Shown here one piece after another: positions 32,898 through 41,833 of a stretch of DNA of 44,130 nt. This DNA comes from Phenylobacterium deserti (GTDB lineage: Bacteria; Pseudomonadota; Alphaproteobacteria; Caulobacterales; Caulobacteraceae): positions 1 through 44,130 of the forward strand of contig CALQQB010000035.1 in the NCBI GenBank assembly GCA_943332615.1. Reading direction: 5' to 3'. The position numbers and the translations under genes were made by a program. Positions within the stretch are counted from its first letter, which is position 1; each line of letters starts with the position of its first letter. Below the pieces are notes generated by a model. That model saw only the letters and a program-made list of their open reading frames with translations, did no database searches and was not told the DNA's origin.

Positions 32898-33692
32898 ATG
32901 CTGTTTGAACTGGTGCTGGGCGTTTTCGCCGCCATGGTCGTGGTGATGGTCGCCGCCTGGGGCTTCGGCCTGGCGATGAAGGACGGCGGCTGGACCGATG
33001 TGTTCTGGACCTGGGGCGCGACCGCAACCCTGGCCGCCGCCGCACTATGCCCGAACCCGGGGACCGCGATGGCGCCGCGCCAGTGGCTGGTCGCGGGCTT
33101 CATGGTGGTCTGGGGTCTTCGGCTCGGCCTCTACCTGACCCCGCGCGTTGCCACCCATCCCGAGGACGGCCGCTACTCGGCCTTCCGCGCGCAGTGGGGC
33201 CGGCGCTATCCGCTGAACATGCTGTTCGTGACCCTGCCTCAGGCGCCGGCCACGGCGCTGCTGGCCTTCTCCGTGGTGCTGGCGGCCCGCGCGCCGCAGC
33301 CCGATCTGGGCCTGCGCGACGGGCTGGGGGCGCTGGTGTTCCTCGCCGCGATCATCGGCGAATACCTGTCGGACAACCAGATGAAGGCGTTCCGCGCCGA
33401 CAAGACCAACAAGGGCCAGGTGATGGACCGCGGCCTCTGGGGCTGGTCGCGGCATCCCAACTACTTCTTCCAGTGGCTGGGCTGGTGCGCCTATCCGGTG
33501 ATCGCGCTGAACCCCGCCCATCCGGTCACCTGGGCCAGCCTCGCCGCGCCCGTCGTGATGTTCGTGCTGCTGCGCTACGTCTCCGGCGTTCCGCCGCTTG
33601 AAGAGGCCATGTTGAAGACGAGAGGCGACAAGTTCCGTACTTACCAGGCGCGCGTCAGCGCCTTCTTCCCGTTTCCAGCCAAACGAGCCTAG
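32898..33692 (+). CDS. DUF1295 membrane protein (steroid 5-alpha-reductase-like)
   Basis: A 264-residue integral membrane protein with about six helices. The C-terminal signature WGWSRHPNYFFQW (181-193) and the following RYVSGVPPLEEAML mark the DUF1295/steroid-5-alpha-reductase-related family, whose members bind NADPH and reduce or otherwise act on lipids. GGGGGAGAG precedes the ATG at good distance; 16 upstream in-frame codons are not conserved-looking. It is the first gene of the rightward arm, followed after six bases by the CFA-synthase-like gene. A role in modifying the same lipid as its neighbours is likely from context. Confidence 0.87.
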   Translation: MLFELVLGVFAAMVVVMVAAWGFGLAMKDGGWTDVFWTWGATATLAAAALCPNPGTAMAPRQWLVAGFMVVWGLRLGLYLTPRVATHPEDGRYSAFRAQWGRRYPLNMLFVTLPQAPATALLAFSVVLAARAPQPDLGLRDGLGALVFLAAIIGEYLSDNQMKAFRADKTNKGQVMDRGLWGWSRHPNYFFQWLGWCAYPVIALNPAHPVTWASLAAPVVMFVLLRYVSGVPPLEEAMLKTRGDKFRTYQARVSAFFPFPAKRA

Positions 33693-33698
33693 TCCCGC

Positions 33699-34724
33699 AT
33701 GAGCCTGATCTCCGCCACCATCGACACCTTCGAAGGCGCGCCTCTGCCCGATATCGTGCGCAAGACGGCCATCACGCTGCTGGTTGCAAATGCCCGGCGC
33801 GAGCACTCAAAGGCCGGTCCCGGGACGGAAGCCGCCTTCGCCCGCGACATGGCCGAGCACCCGATCGCCGCCCACGCCGATGCGGCCAACGCGCAGCACT
33901 ACGAGGTGCCGGCGGCGTTCTTCCTGAACTGCCTGGGCCCGCAGTTGAAATACTCCTCCTGCCTCTACAAGAACCCCGGCGACACGCTTGGCCAGGCCGA
34001 GGAGCACGCGCTGCGAGAGACAGCGGAGCACGCCGATTTGGCCGACGGTCAGCGGATCTTGGAGCTGGGCTGCGGCTGGGGTTCGCTCAGCCTCTGGATG
34101 GCCAAGACCTATCCGAAGGCGAGGATCACCTCGGTCTCTAATTCCGCCAGCCAGAAGGCCTTCATCATGGCCCGCGCCCAGGAGCAGGGCCTGGGCAACC
34201 TCGAGGTTATCACCTGCGACATGAACGACTTTGAGGCGCCGGGCGCGTTCGACCGCGTGGTCTCGGTCGAGATGTTCGAGCACATGTCCAACTGGCGGGC
34301 CCTGTTGGGCCGTGTGCGGGGCTGGATGAAGCCGGACGGCCGCCTCTTCATCCACGTGTTCACACACAAGACCACGCCCTATCGCTTCGACCTCAACGAC
34401 GAGGCCGACTGGATCGGCAAGTACTTCTTCTCCGGCGGCGTCATGCCCAGCCATGGCCTGATGGCCCAGTTCCCCGACCTGTTCACGGTGGAGGAGGACT
34501 GGCGCTGGAGCGGCTCGCACTACGAGAAGACCGCACTCCACTGGCTGGAGCTTTATGACAAGAACCTGCCGAAGATCCGCCCGGTCCTGGAAGCGACCTA
34601 CGGCAAGGACGCGACGCTCTGGCATCGTCGCTGGCGGCTGTTCTTCCTGGCCACCGCGGGCCTGTTCGGTCACCGTGGCGGCACGGAATGGGGCGTGAGC
34701 CACTATCGATTGAAGCCCGCCTAG
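33699..34724 (+). CDS. CFA-synthase-like phospholipid fatty-acyl methyltransferase
   Basis: A 341-residue SAM-dependent enzyme of the cyclopropane-fatty-acid-synthase superfamily. The SAM motif LELGCGWGSLS (121-131) is followed by ITSVSNSASQK, the CDMNDF acidic contact and VEMFEHMSNW. The N-terminal QHYEVPAAFF and KYSSCLYKNP segments and the shorter N-domain differ from classical Cfa and fit the divergent class described in Rhodobacter as methylating cis-unsaturated chains in phospholipids (UfaM type). It could instead be a true cyclopropane synthase or act on another substrate. It is six bases behind DUF1295 and followed by DUF2177, in one operon. Confidence 0.88.
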   Translation: MSLISATIDTFEGAPLPDIVRKTAITLLVANARREHSKAGPGTEAAFARDMAEHPIAAHADAANAQHYEVPAAFFLNCLGPQLKYSSCLYKNPGDTLGQAEEHALRETAEHADLADGQRILELGCGWGSLSLWMAKTYPKARITSVSNSASQKAFIMARAQEQGLGNLEVITCDMNDFEAPGAFDRVVSVEMFEHMSNWRALLGRVRGWMKPDGRLFIHVFTHKTTPYRFDLNDEADWIGKYFFSGGVMPSHGLMAQFPDLFTVEEDWRWSGSHYEKTALHWLELYDKNLPKIRPVLEATYGKDATLWHRRWRLFFLATAGLFGHRGGTEWGVSHYRLKPA

Positions 34725-34756
34725 CGCCGGGTTTCGGAGACAACGCGGGAAAGCCA

Positions 34757-35170
34757 ATGCCAACACCGATCAGACTGATCGTTACCTATCTGGCCACCGC
34801 CATTGCGTTTGCGGCGGTGGATTACATCTGGCTCACCCAGTTCGGGCCCGCGCTCTATTTCCCCACCCTGGAGTCCGTGGCTCTGCCGACGGCGCGGATG
34901 GGCCCGGCGGTGGTGTTCTACCTGGCCTACATGCTGGGCCTGGTGACGCTGGCGATCTGGCCCAACCGCGACAAGCCGCTGCTGGCCACCACGATCAACG
35001 GCGGCCTGCTGGGGGCTATGTGCTACGCCACCTACGACCTGACCAACCAAGCCACCCTCAAGGTCTGGTCCACCCAGATCACTATCACTGACATCGCCTG
35101 GGGCACGTTCGTGACAGCGGTCGGCGCGACGGTGGGCGGATTCGTGCTGAAGAGGCTCAGCAAGGCCTGA
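34757..35170 (+). CDS. DUF2177 membrane protein
   Basis: A 137-residue membrane protein with four predicted helices (about 6-25, 46-66, 76-96 and 110-130). Family marks are DYIWLTQ near the first helix, NGGLLGAMCYATYDLTNQATLK, and DIAWGTF before the last helix. DUF2177 has no assigned activity and is regularly found next to CFA-like and DUF1295 genes. ATG 34757 has GGGAAAG upstream. It closes the rightward arm of the lipid cluster, 32 bp after the methyltransferase stop. Confidence 0.9.
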   Translation: MPTPIRLIVTYLATAIAFAAVDYIWLTQFGPALYFPTLESVALPTARMGPAVVFYLAYMLGLVTLAIWPNRDKPLLATTINGGLLGAMCYATYDLTNQATLKVWSTQITITDIAWGTFVTAVGATVGGFVLKRLSKA

Positions 35171-35299
35171 ACTTCCTCTGCCACTTCGTGGGAAAGGCCG
35201 TTCGCGATACCCCGCGATTGTCCGGCCCGCCGCAGCCGTGCCATGTTGCCGATCAACGGTCAGTTATGTCCGAATAATTGGTATGTGGGAGCTTGAGGC

Positions 35300-36883
35300 A
35301 TGGGTGCGGTGATGGATCGGGCGAGCCTGGCGGAGCGGCAGGAGGCCGCCGCGATGACCGGCATGACGCTGGCGCTGCACGCGGAGTTCATCCCCGACAA
35401 GGCCTGCGTGATCGACCCGGACGGGCGAAGCCGGTCCTTCGTCGAGGTGAACCGCAACGCCAACCGCATCGTGCGGCTGCTGCGCAACGCTGGCCTGAAG
35501 GCGGGCGATTCCGTCGCCCTGATCCTGTCCAACCGCGGCGAGTTCGTGGAGTTGCAGGCCGCCACCCTGCGCGGCGGCTTCCGGATCACCCCGGTCAACT
35601 GGCACCTGAACGTCGACGAGGTCGCCTACATCCTCAACGACTGCGAGGCCCAGGCGGTGTTCGCCGAGCCGCGCGTGGTCACCAGCGGCCCCGCGGTCGC
35701 CCTGGCCCCGAACCTGAAGCTGAAGATCGCCGTCGGCGGGCCCATTGAGGGCTTTGACGACTACGAGCCGTCGCTGGCCGGCCTCGATGGGTCCGACATC
35801 ACCGACCCGGTGCTGGGCAACCAGATGCTCTACACGTCGGGAACTACCGGCCGGCCCAAGGGCGTGTTCCGCGCAGTCCCGGCAGTCGCCCCGCCCGGCA
35901 TGTACGCCCTGCGCGGCTACAACGAGACCTCGGTGCAGCTCTGCGCCGGTCCGGCCTATCACGCCGCCCCGCTGGCCTTCGACGTCCGCGCCGCCATGGG
36001 CGCCGGCGCGACCCTGGTGTTCCTCGACAAATGGGATTCCGAGCACACCCTGCGCACCATCGCCCAGCACCGGGTCACCCACCTGCACCTGGTGCCGATC
36101 ATGTTCCAGCGGCTGCTGGCGCTGCCGGCCGAGGTGAAGGCCAGGTACGATATCTCGTCGGTGATCTACATCGTCCACGGCGCGGCGCCCTGCCCGCCGG
36201 AGGTGAAGCACGCGATGATCGAGTGGTTCGGCCCGGTGCTCAGCGAGTACTACGCCGGCTCCGAAGGCGGCGCGGGCTTCATGATCGACAGCCACGAGTG
36301 GCTGCGAAAGCCCGGCTCGGTGGGCAAGAAGCCCGAACTGCTGGGCTCCAAGATCGTCGATGAGCAGGGCGCCGAGTGCCCGCCGAACGTGTCGGGGACC
36401 ATCTACCACCAGCTACCGCCCGGCGGCGCGTTTACCTACTACAAGGACGAGAAGAAGACGTTAGACAGCCGGATCGGCGACTACTTCACCATGGGCGACA
36501 TGGGGTACTTCGACGACGACGGTTATCTGTTCCTGACCGGCCGCAGCGCCGAGACGATCATCTCCGGCGGGGTCAATATCTATCCACAGGAAGTGGATAA
36601 CGAGCTGATAAAACATGACGCCGTCGCCGATAGCGCGACCGTCGGCGTGCCCCACGACGAGTGGGGCGAACAGGTGAAGGCGGTGATCCTGCTGAAGCCC
36701 GGCTACGCGCCCTCGGACCTGTTGGCCCAGGAAATTCTGGCCTTCGCCCGCGACAGCCTGGCCGGCTTCAAGGTCCCGCGCAGCCTGGACTTCGTGACCG
36801 AACTGCCCCGCTCTGAAGCCGGCAAGATCCAGCGCAACAAGGTCCGCGCGCCCTATTGGGAAGGCCGCGCCCGGCAGATCTGA
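35300..36883 (+). CDS. Acyl-CoA synthetase (AMP-binding, ANL superfamily)
   Basis: A 527-residue adenylate-forming ligase, probably fatty-acyl- or aryl-CoA synthetase. The P-loop is YTSGTTGRPKG (178-188), later YYAGSEGG, GDMGYFDDDGYLFLTGR (the hinge Asp region), and K509 in EAGKIQRNK, the catalytic lysine of the thioester-forming step. All motifs are intact. It activates a carboxylic acid with ATP and CoA in the cytosol; chain length is unknown. GGGAG nine bases upstream supports ATG 35300. It follows the lipid cluster in the same direction after 129 bp, probably with its own promoter. Confidence 0.9.
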   Translation: MGAVMDRASLAERQEAAAMTGMTLALHAEFIPDKACVIDPDGRSRSFVEVNRNANRIVRLLRNAGLKAGDSVALILSNRGEFVELQAATLRGGFRITPVNWHLNVDEVAYILNDCEAQAVFAEPRVVTSGPAVALAPNLKLKIAVGGPIEGFDDYEPSLAGLDGSDITDPVLGNQMLYTSGTTGRPKGVFRAVPAVAPPGMYALRGYNETSVQLCAGPAYHAAPLAFDVRAAMGAGATLVFLDKWDSEHTLRTIAQHRVTHLHLVPIMFQRLLALPAEVKARYDISSVIYIVHGAAPCPPEVKHAMIEWFGPVLSEYYAGSEGGAGFMIDSHEWLRKPGSVGKKPELLGSKIVDEQGAECPPNVSGTIYHQLPPGGAFTYYKDEKKTLDSRIGDYFTMGDMGYFDDDGYLFLTGRSAETIISGGVNIYPQEVDNELIKHDAVADSATVGVPHDEWGEQVKAVILLKPGYAPSDLLAQEILAFARDSLAGFKVPRSLDFVTELPRSEAGKIQRNKVRAPYWEGRARQI

Positions 36884-37029
36884 GGGCGCGGCGCAGGCGC
36901 AGCAGGCGCCGTAAGATTGGAACCACGGAAGGATGTCACCACCCTGCAGAAGGTGGGTTTCGTCATGAAGGCAGGAACGGTCTACAAGGGGCCGTAGTGA
37001 TCGCGGTTGGGAGGCCGGTTAGCATAACA

Positions 37030-39120
37030 ATGGACCGCCGCCATTTCCTGCTGAGCGCCGCCACCGCCGCGGCCTTGCCGCCCGCCATTGCCCGGGCCCG
37101 GGCGATCGACGCCGCCGTGCGCACCGGCACGATCAAGGACGTGGCGCACGTGGTCATCTTCATGCAGGAGAACCGCAGCTTCGATCACTACTTCGGGGCT
37201 CTGAACGGGGTACGTGGCTTCGCCGACCGCTTCCCGATCCCGCTGGAAGGCGATCGCACGGTCTGGATGCAGGCCAGTGGGTCGGGGCCTGGCCATCCGA
37301 CCTTTGTCGCGCCGTTCCCGCTGGAGACGACGAGGACCTTCGCTCACATGCGGATGGAGGGCACGCCGCATAACTGGGCCGACGCCCAGGGGGCCTGGGA
37401 CGAGGGGCGGATGGCCCGCTGGCCCGCGTTCAAGGGCGAGCACGCCATGGCCTACTACAAGCCGGACGACATCCCCTTCCAGTACGCGCTCGCCGACGCC
37501 TTCACGGTCTGCGACGCTTGGCACTGTTCGATCCAGTCGATGACCAATCCCAACCGGCTGTTCCTGTTCACCGGTACGCACGACCCGGCTGGAGCCAAGG
37601 GCGGCCCAGGCATCTTCAATACGCACGACCGGTTCCCGGCGGACGGCGGGGCCAAGGACCCCTACCTCTGGACCACCTACCCCGAGCGGCTGACGCAGGC
37701 GGGCGTGTCGTGGCGCGTCTACCAGGACATGGCGGACAACTTCAACGACAACTCGCTGGTCGGCTTCGCGCCGTTCCGCGCGGCGCACGAGAAGGCGCCG
37801 GGCGCCGAGCCTCGCCTCGCCCGCGACGGGCTGTCGACCTACACCCTGGCCGCGCTCAAGGCCGACGCGATGGCGGGAACCCTGCCGCAGGTGTCCTATG
37901 TGGTGGCCCCGGAGGCCGCCTCCGAGCACCCGGGCCCCTCGAGCCCCGCCCAGGGCGCCGACTACACGGCCCAGGTGCTGGACGCACTGACCGCCAACCC
38001 GGAGGTCTGGAGCAAGACCGTCCTGTTGATGATGTTCGACGAGAACGACGGCTTCTTCGACCACGTCCCGCCCCCGGCCCCGCCGTCTCGCAACCCCGAG
38101 GGCGGCTGGCTGGGCGGGTCCACGGTGGACATGGCCGGCGAACATCACATGGTCCGAAATGTTCGGGCCGGGGCCGCCGATCCACCGGCGCTGATGGGCC
38201 GCCCGTATGGCCTTGGCGCGCGGGTGCCGGCGTTGGTGATCTCGCCCTGGAGCCGCGGCGGCTGGGTGAGTTCGGAGACCTTCGACCACACCTCGGTGAT
38301 CCGCTTCCTTGAGGCGCGGTTCGGGGTGATGGAGCCCAATATCAGCCCCTGGCGCCGCGCGGTCTGCGGCGACCTCACCTCGACCCTGAACTTCAAGACG
38401 CCCAACCGCGAGCCCCGGCCCCCGGCGATGCCCGCCACCCGCGACACCGCACTGCGCGCCGCCGCCCTGCCGACCAAGACCCGTCCGCCGACCCCCACCA
38501 CGCCCAAGGCCTCGGAACAGGCGGCCGGCGTGCGGCCCTCCCGCCCGCTGCCCTATGCGTTGGACACCACGATCAGCGTCGATGCCCGCGCCGCGCGCCT
38601 GGCGTTCAGCAACACCGGCAAGGCCGCCGCCGTGTTCCACGCCTACAACCTGCTGGATCTGACGCCGGCGCCCCGGCGCTATACCGTCGGTCCCGGCGAG
38701 CGTTTGCTGGACGGATGGCAGCTCGTGGACGGGCGCTACGACCTCTGGATCCTGGGCCCCGCCGGCTACCATCGCCACTTCCGCGGTGTGGCCGAGCCGC
38801 CGCTGGGCCTGACCGCCGCTTTCGATCCCAAGGCCGTGCAACTGACGCTGACGCTCCGCAACACCGGCGACAAGGCCATCGAGGCCAACGCCATGGGTAA
38901 CGCCTATGCGCTGAAGACCTGGCGGGCTTCCGTGCCGCCGGGTGGCGGGCTCGTCAACGCCTGGCCGCTCGGCAAGCAGGGCGGCTGGTATGACCTGTCG
39001 CTGACCCTGCCGGGCCATCCGGGCTGGCTGCGCCGCTACGCCGGCCGCCTGGAAACCGGTCGCGACAGCATCTCGGACCCGGAGATGCACGGCATGGCGC
39101 AGATGACCCGCGAGGGGTAG
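37030..39120 (+). CDS. Phosphocholine-type phospholipase C, Tat-exported
   Basis: A 696-residue extracytoplasmic phospholipase C of the Pseudomonas PlcH/PlcN family. A twin-arginine signal (DRRHFLLSAATAAALPPA, residues 2-19) directs export through Tat. The catalytic core shows FMQENRSFDHYFG (44-56, with E47 and N48), DENDGFFDHVPPP from D337, and a WSRGGWV-HTSVIRFLEARFG segment; these are the metal-binding and acid-phosphatase-like motifs of the family. Two C-terminal DUF756-type beta domains follow (about 500-690). Such enzymes cleave phosphatidylcholine or related lipids, for phosphate or headgroup scavenging. GGGAGG is rather far (about 17 bases) from ATG 37030. No chaperone gene like PlcR is adjacent. 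Confidence 0.92.
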   Translation: MDRRHFLLSAATAAALPPAIARARAIDAAVRTGTIKDVAHVVIFMQENRSFDHYFGALNGVRGFADRFPIPLEGDRTVWMQASGSGPGHPTFVAPFPLETTRTFAHMRMEGTPHNWADAQGAWDEGRMARWPAFKGEHAMAYYKPDDIPFQYALADAFTVCDAWHCSIQSMTNPNRLFLFTGTHDPAGAKGGPGIFNTHDRFPADGGAKDPYLWTTYPERLTQAGVSWRVYQDMADNFNDNSLVGFAPFRAAHEKAPGAEPRLARDGLSTYTLAALKADAMAGTLPQVSYVVAPEAASEHPGPSSPAQGADYTAQVLDALTANPEVWSKTVLLMMFDENDGFFDHVPPPAPPSRNPEGGWLGGSTVDMAGEHHMVRNVRAGAADPPALMGRPYGLGARVPALVISPWSRGGWVSSETFDHTSVIRFLEARFGVMEPNISPWRRAVCGDLTSTLNFKTPNREPRPPAMPATRDTALRAAALPTKTRPPTPTTPKASEQAAGVRPSRPLPYALDTTISVDARAARLAFSNTGKAAAVFHAYNLLDLTPAPRRYTVGPGERLLDGWQLVDGRYDLWILGPAGYHRHFRGVAEPPLGLTAAFDPKAVQLTLTLRNTGDKAIEANAMGNAYALKTWRASVPPGGGLVNAWPLGKQGGWYDLSLTLPGHPGWLRRYAGRLETGRDSISDPEMHGMAQMTREG

Positions 39121-39181
39121 CAACACCCCGTCACCAAGCGTGTTTTGGCCGCGCGGCCCGACACATGGCAGAAGCCCGCCC

Positions 39182-40342
39182 ATGATCCCGTTCATCGACT
39201 TGGCCGCCCAGCGCGCCCGCCTGGGCCAGCCGCTGGAGGACGCCATCCTCAAGGTGGTTCGCTCCGGCGCCTACATCATGGGCCCCGAGATCGGCCAGTT
39301 CGAGGCCGCGCTCTCAGCCTTCGGGCAAGCGCCCTTCGCGCTGTCCTGCGGGTCGGGCACAGAAGCGCTGGTGCTGCCGCTGATGGCCTGGGGGATCGGA
39401 CCCGGCGACGCGGTATTCTGCCCGGCCTTCACCTTCGCGGCCACCGCCGAGGTCATGCCGCTGGTGGGCGCGGCCCCGGTGTTCGTGGACGTGCTGCACG
39501 ACACCTACAACATCGATCCCGCGAAGCTGGACGCGGCGATCGAAGCCGTGAAGGCGGAAGGCAGGCTGACCCCGCGCGCGATCATCGCCGTTGACCTGTT
39601 CGGCCAGCCCGCCGATTACCCGGCCCTGGCCGCCATCGCCCGGAAGCACGGCCTGAAGCTGATCGCCGACAGCGCCCAGGGCTTCGGCTGCACGCTTGAT
39701 GGCAAGCACCCGATCCATTGGGCCGATCTCACCACCACCTCGTTCTTCCCGGCCAAGCCGTTGGGCTGCTACGGCGACGGGGGCGCGGTGCTGTGCAAGG
39801 ACGCGCGCCTGCACGACCTGCTGGTCAGCCTGCGCGTCCATGGCCAGGCGGTGAAGTCCGACCTGGAGGGCCGGACGTTCGAGCACGATCCCAAGTACCT
39901 GAACATGCGGGTCGGCATGAACAGCCGGATGGACACCATCCAGGCTGCCGTTCTGCTGCAGAAGCTGGCCATTTTCCCCGACGAGATCGAGGCTCGCGGC
40001 CGCGTCGCCGCCCGCTACGCCGAGGGCCTGGGCGATGTGGTGCGCCCGCCGTCGGTGATCGCGGGCGGCGTCTCGGTGTGGGCCCAGTACGTCATCGAGA
40101 CCGACGACCGCGACGGCTTGGCCGCCCACCTGCGGGCCGAGCAGATCCCCACCGCCGTCTACTACCCCGTGCCCCTGCATCAGCAGGCGCCCTACGCCCA
40201 CTATCCGGCCCCTGGCGGGCTGCCGGTGACTGAGGCCGCGGCCGGGAGGGTGCTGGCCCTGCCGATGCACGCCTATCTGGAGCCCGACGTGCAGGACCGG
40301 ATCGTCACGGCGATCCGCAACTATGTGAAGAAGAACGGCTGA
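39182..40342 (+). CDS. DegT/DnrJ/EryC1/StrS-family sugar aminotransferase
   Basis: A 386-residue PLP-dependent aminotransferase. It has PFIDLAAQ at the start, GSGTEAL (58-64) for phosphate binding, D163 in IADSAQGFG that pairs with the PLP ring nitrogen, and K192 in FFPAKPLGCYGDGG, the Schiff-base lysine. Family members transaminate nucleotide-linked keto sugars for surface polysaccharides or secondary metabolites. The substrate cannot be read, and no other sugar-nucleotide genes are adjacent, which is unusual for this family. It follows the phospholipase C gene by 61 bp. Its 3' end is 24 bp from the end of the convergent patatin gene. Confidence 0.92.
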   Translation: MIPFIDLAAQRARLGQPLEDAILKVVRSGAYIMGPEIGQFEAALSAFGQAPFALSCGSGTEALVLPLMAWGIGPGDAVFCPAFTFAATAEVMPLVGAAPVFVDVLHDTYNIDPAKLDAAIEAVKAEGRLTPRAIIAVDLFGQPADYPALAAIARKHGLKLIADSAQGFGCTLDGKHPIHWADLTTTSFFPAKPLGCYGDGGAVLCKDARLHDLLVSLRVHGQAVKSDLEGRTFEHDPKYLNMRVGMNSRMDTIQAAVLLQKLAIFPDEIEARGRVAARYAEGLGDVVRPPSVIAGGVSVWAQYVIETDDRDGLAAHLRAEQIPTAVYYPVPLHQQAPYAHYPAPGGLPVTEAAAGRVLALPMHAYLEPDVQDRIVTAIRNYVKKNG

Positions 40343-40366
40343 GGCCAGGCCGTCACGAACGCGCGA

Positions 40367-41269
40367 CTACCAGGCCTTCGCCAGCTCCGCCGCGAGGGCT
40401 GCGCCTTGCGCCAGCCCGGCCTTCGCGGCGTCGCCGCGCCGGCGGAAGTCCATGAGGTTGACGCCCATGGCCGCCTGGCTGGCGGCGTCCGGGGCGATCA
40501 GGGTCACCTTGGCCCCGGCGTCGGTGAGGACCTTGACCTCAGCGTCCAACGTGGCCGACAGGCGCGCACTGCGCTCGTCTCCGCCGCCCAGGCGGACGGC
40601 GATGACCACCACGGTGTCGTGGCCCGTGGCCATGTCGGCGTTGGTGGATGACCGCATGCCGCCGTCGATGTAGCGGCGTCCGTCCAGGGTCACCGGCGGG
40701 TAGATGCCCGGCACGCTGCAACTGGAGGCCACGGCTCGGGTGACGCCGACGCCGCTGTCCCGGGTCCACATCTGGAACGCGCCGGTCTCCGCGTCGACCG
40801 CCGTGCAGGCGTAGCCGCGCTCGGGCCATGCATCGTCCGGCAGGGCGGCGAAAGACCGGCCGAAAGTGGCGATAAAGGCGGCTTCGTCCAGCGTCTGGGC
40901 GGCGAGGGCGAAGGCGCCGATCTCGGCGCGGACGGCCTGCGGGTCGCGGGCCCCCGACTGGGCCTCGCCCATCAGGGTCATCAGCTTCGACAGGTCCGCC
41001 GGCGGTCCGCCGCGCGTCCCGGCGCCGCGACCGGTCGATGGCGTCGCGGCGGCGGCCTTGGCCGCATCCGCCAGGATCGGATCGGCCAGCCCCGCCGCCT
41101 CCGCCCCCAGCGCCAGCCGCGCGCCGACGAACGAGTCCGCCGAGGTGCCCATGATGAAGTCGGCCTTGCCCAGATCGACGCCGGCCCTGGCCAGCCCCGC
41201 CAGCAGCCCGCTTTCCCAGGCGATGCCCACCGGCCCGCCGCCGCCCAATACCAGCGCCCTTGAGCCCAT
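40367..41269 (-). CDS. Patatin-like phospholipase family protein with altered nucleophile motif
   Basis: A 300-residue patatin-like hydrolase. The oxyanion hole loop GGGGPVG (9-15) and the catalytic aspartate D202 in IDGG are intact, and the nucleophile S43 sits in GTSADS. The family norm at the last position is Gly (GxSxG); here it is Asp, reachable from Gly by a single base change (GGC to GAC). Activity may be reduced or the substrate shifted, though the subfamily could tolerate it. ATG 41269 has GGGAGA seven bases upstream; an ATG five codons earlier is possible. It is divergent from a GFA gene, with 75 bp between them. Confidence 0.85.
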   Translation of the reverse strand: MGSRALVLGGGGPVGIAWESGLLAGLARAGVDLGKADFIMGTSADSFVGARLALGAEAAGLADPILADAAKAAAATPSTGRGAGTRGGPPADLSKLMTLMGEAQSGARDPQAVRAEIGAFALAAQTLDEAAFIATFGRSFAALPDDAWPERGYACTAVDAETGAFQMWTRDSGVGVTRAVASSCSVPGIYPPVTLDGRRYIDGGMRSSTNADMATGHDTVVVIAVRLGGGDERSARLSATLDAEVKVLTDAGAKVTLIAPDAASQAAMGVNLMDFRRRGDAAKAGLAQGAALAAELAKAW

Positions 41270-41344
41270 CGCCGTTTCTCCCATCTTTGTTGTCCGCACC
41301 TTCCGCTGCAGCTCCCAGACCCGCAAGCCTCCAGAAAGCTCCCC

Positions 41345-41833
41345 ATGGCCCGACCGCCCCGCGAAAAGCGCTCCGAGGTGCAGGCTGAGGGCGCCTGCGT
41401 CTGCGGCGCGGTACGCTTCGAGATCGACGTGCCGGCGGTCTGGGCCTGGCACGACCATGGCCCGGCCAGCCGCCACGCCCAGGGCTGCGCCTATGCGACC
41501 TATGTCGGCAGCTGGAAGAGCCGGTTCCGGCTGCTGGCCGGCGAGGACCACGTCACCCGCTACGAGGACCCTGACCTGGGCACGGCCCGCAGCTTCTGCG
41601 CCCGCTGCGGCACGCCGCTGTTCTATGAGCGCGCCCGCTCGCCGAAGATGCTCAACATCCCCCGCCCGCTGTTCGCCACCCGCACCGGCCGCGAGCCGCG
41701 CTACCACCTGAACCTCAGCCAGCAGGCCGACTGGACCTATCTGGGCGAACCGCTGGGGCCGCTGAAGGGCTATCCGGGGGTGATGATCGAACGGCCGCGG
41801 AAGACAGCGCGCAGGATCGTCGAGGACATCTAG
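41345..41833 (+). CDS. GFA-family protein with His-substituted zinc motif
   Basis: A 162-residue member of the GFA/CENP-V family. The first ligand pair C18/C20 (CVC) and the last pair C85/C88 (CARC) are kept. The central CxCxxC of the family is replaced by a His-rich stretch with H36, H38, H44 and C48. Zinc may be bound through histidines or the structural site may be lost. The rest of the beta-tent fold appears complete, with an extended C-terminus (NLSQQADWTYLGEP). Function is unknown. It is divergent from the patatin gene and its stop codon lies inside a palindromic element. Confidence 0.8.
   Translation: MARPPREKRSEVQAEGACVCGAVRFEIDVPAVWAWHDHGPASRHAQGCAYATYVGSWKSRFRLLAGEDHVTRYEDPDLGTARSFCARCGTPLFYERARSPKMLNIPRPLFATRTGREPRYHLNLSQQADWTYLGEPLGPLKGYPGVMIERPRKTARRIVEDI

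Noticed and set aside
36982..39252. A very long open frame (756 codons) on the strand opposite phospholipase C
   Set aside because: It is antisense to a fully convincing gene, has His/Arg/Gly-heavy composition typical of shadow frames in high-GC DNA, and shows no recognisable domain.
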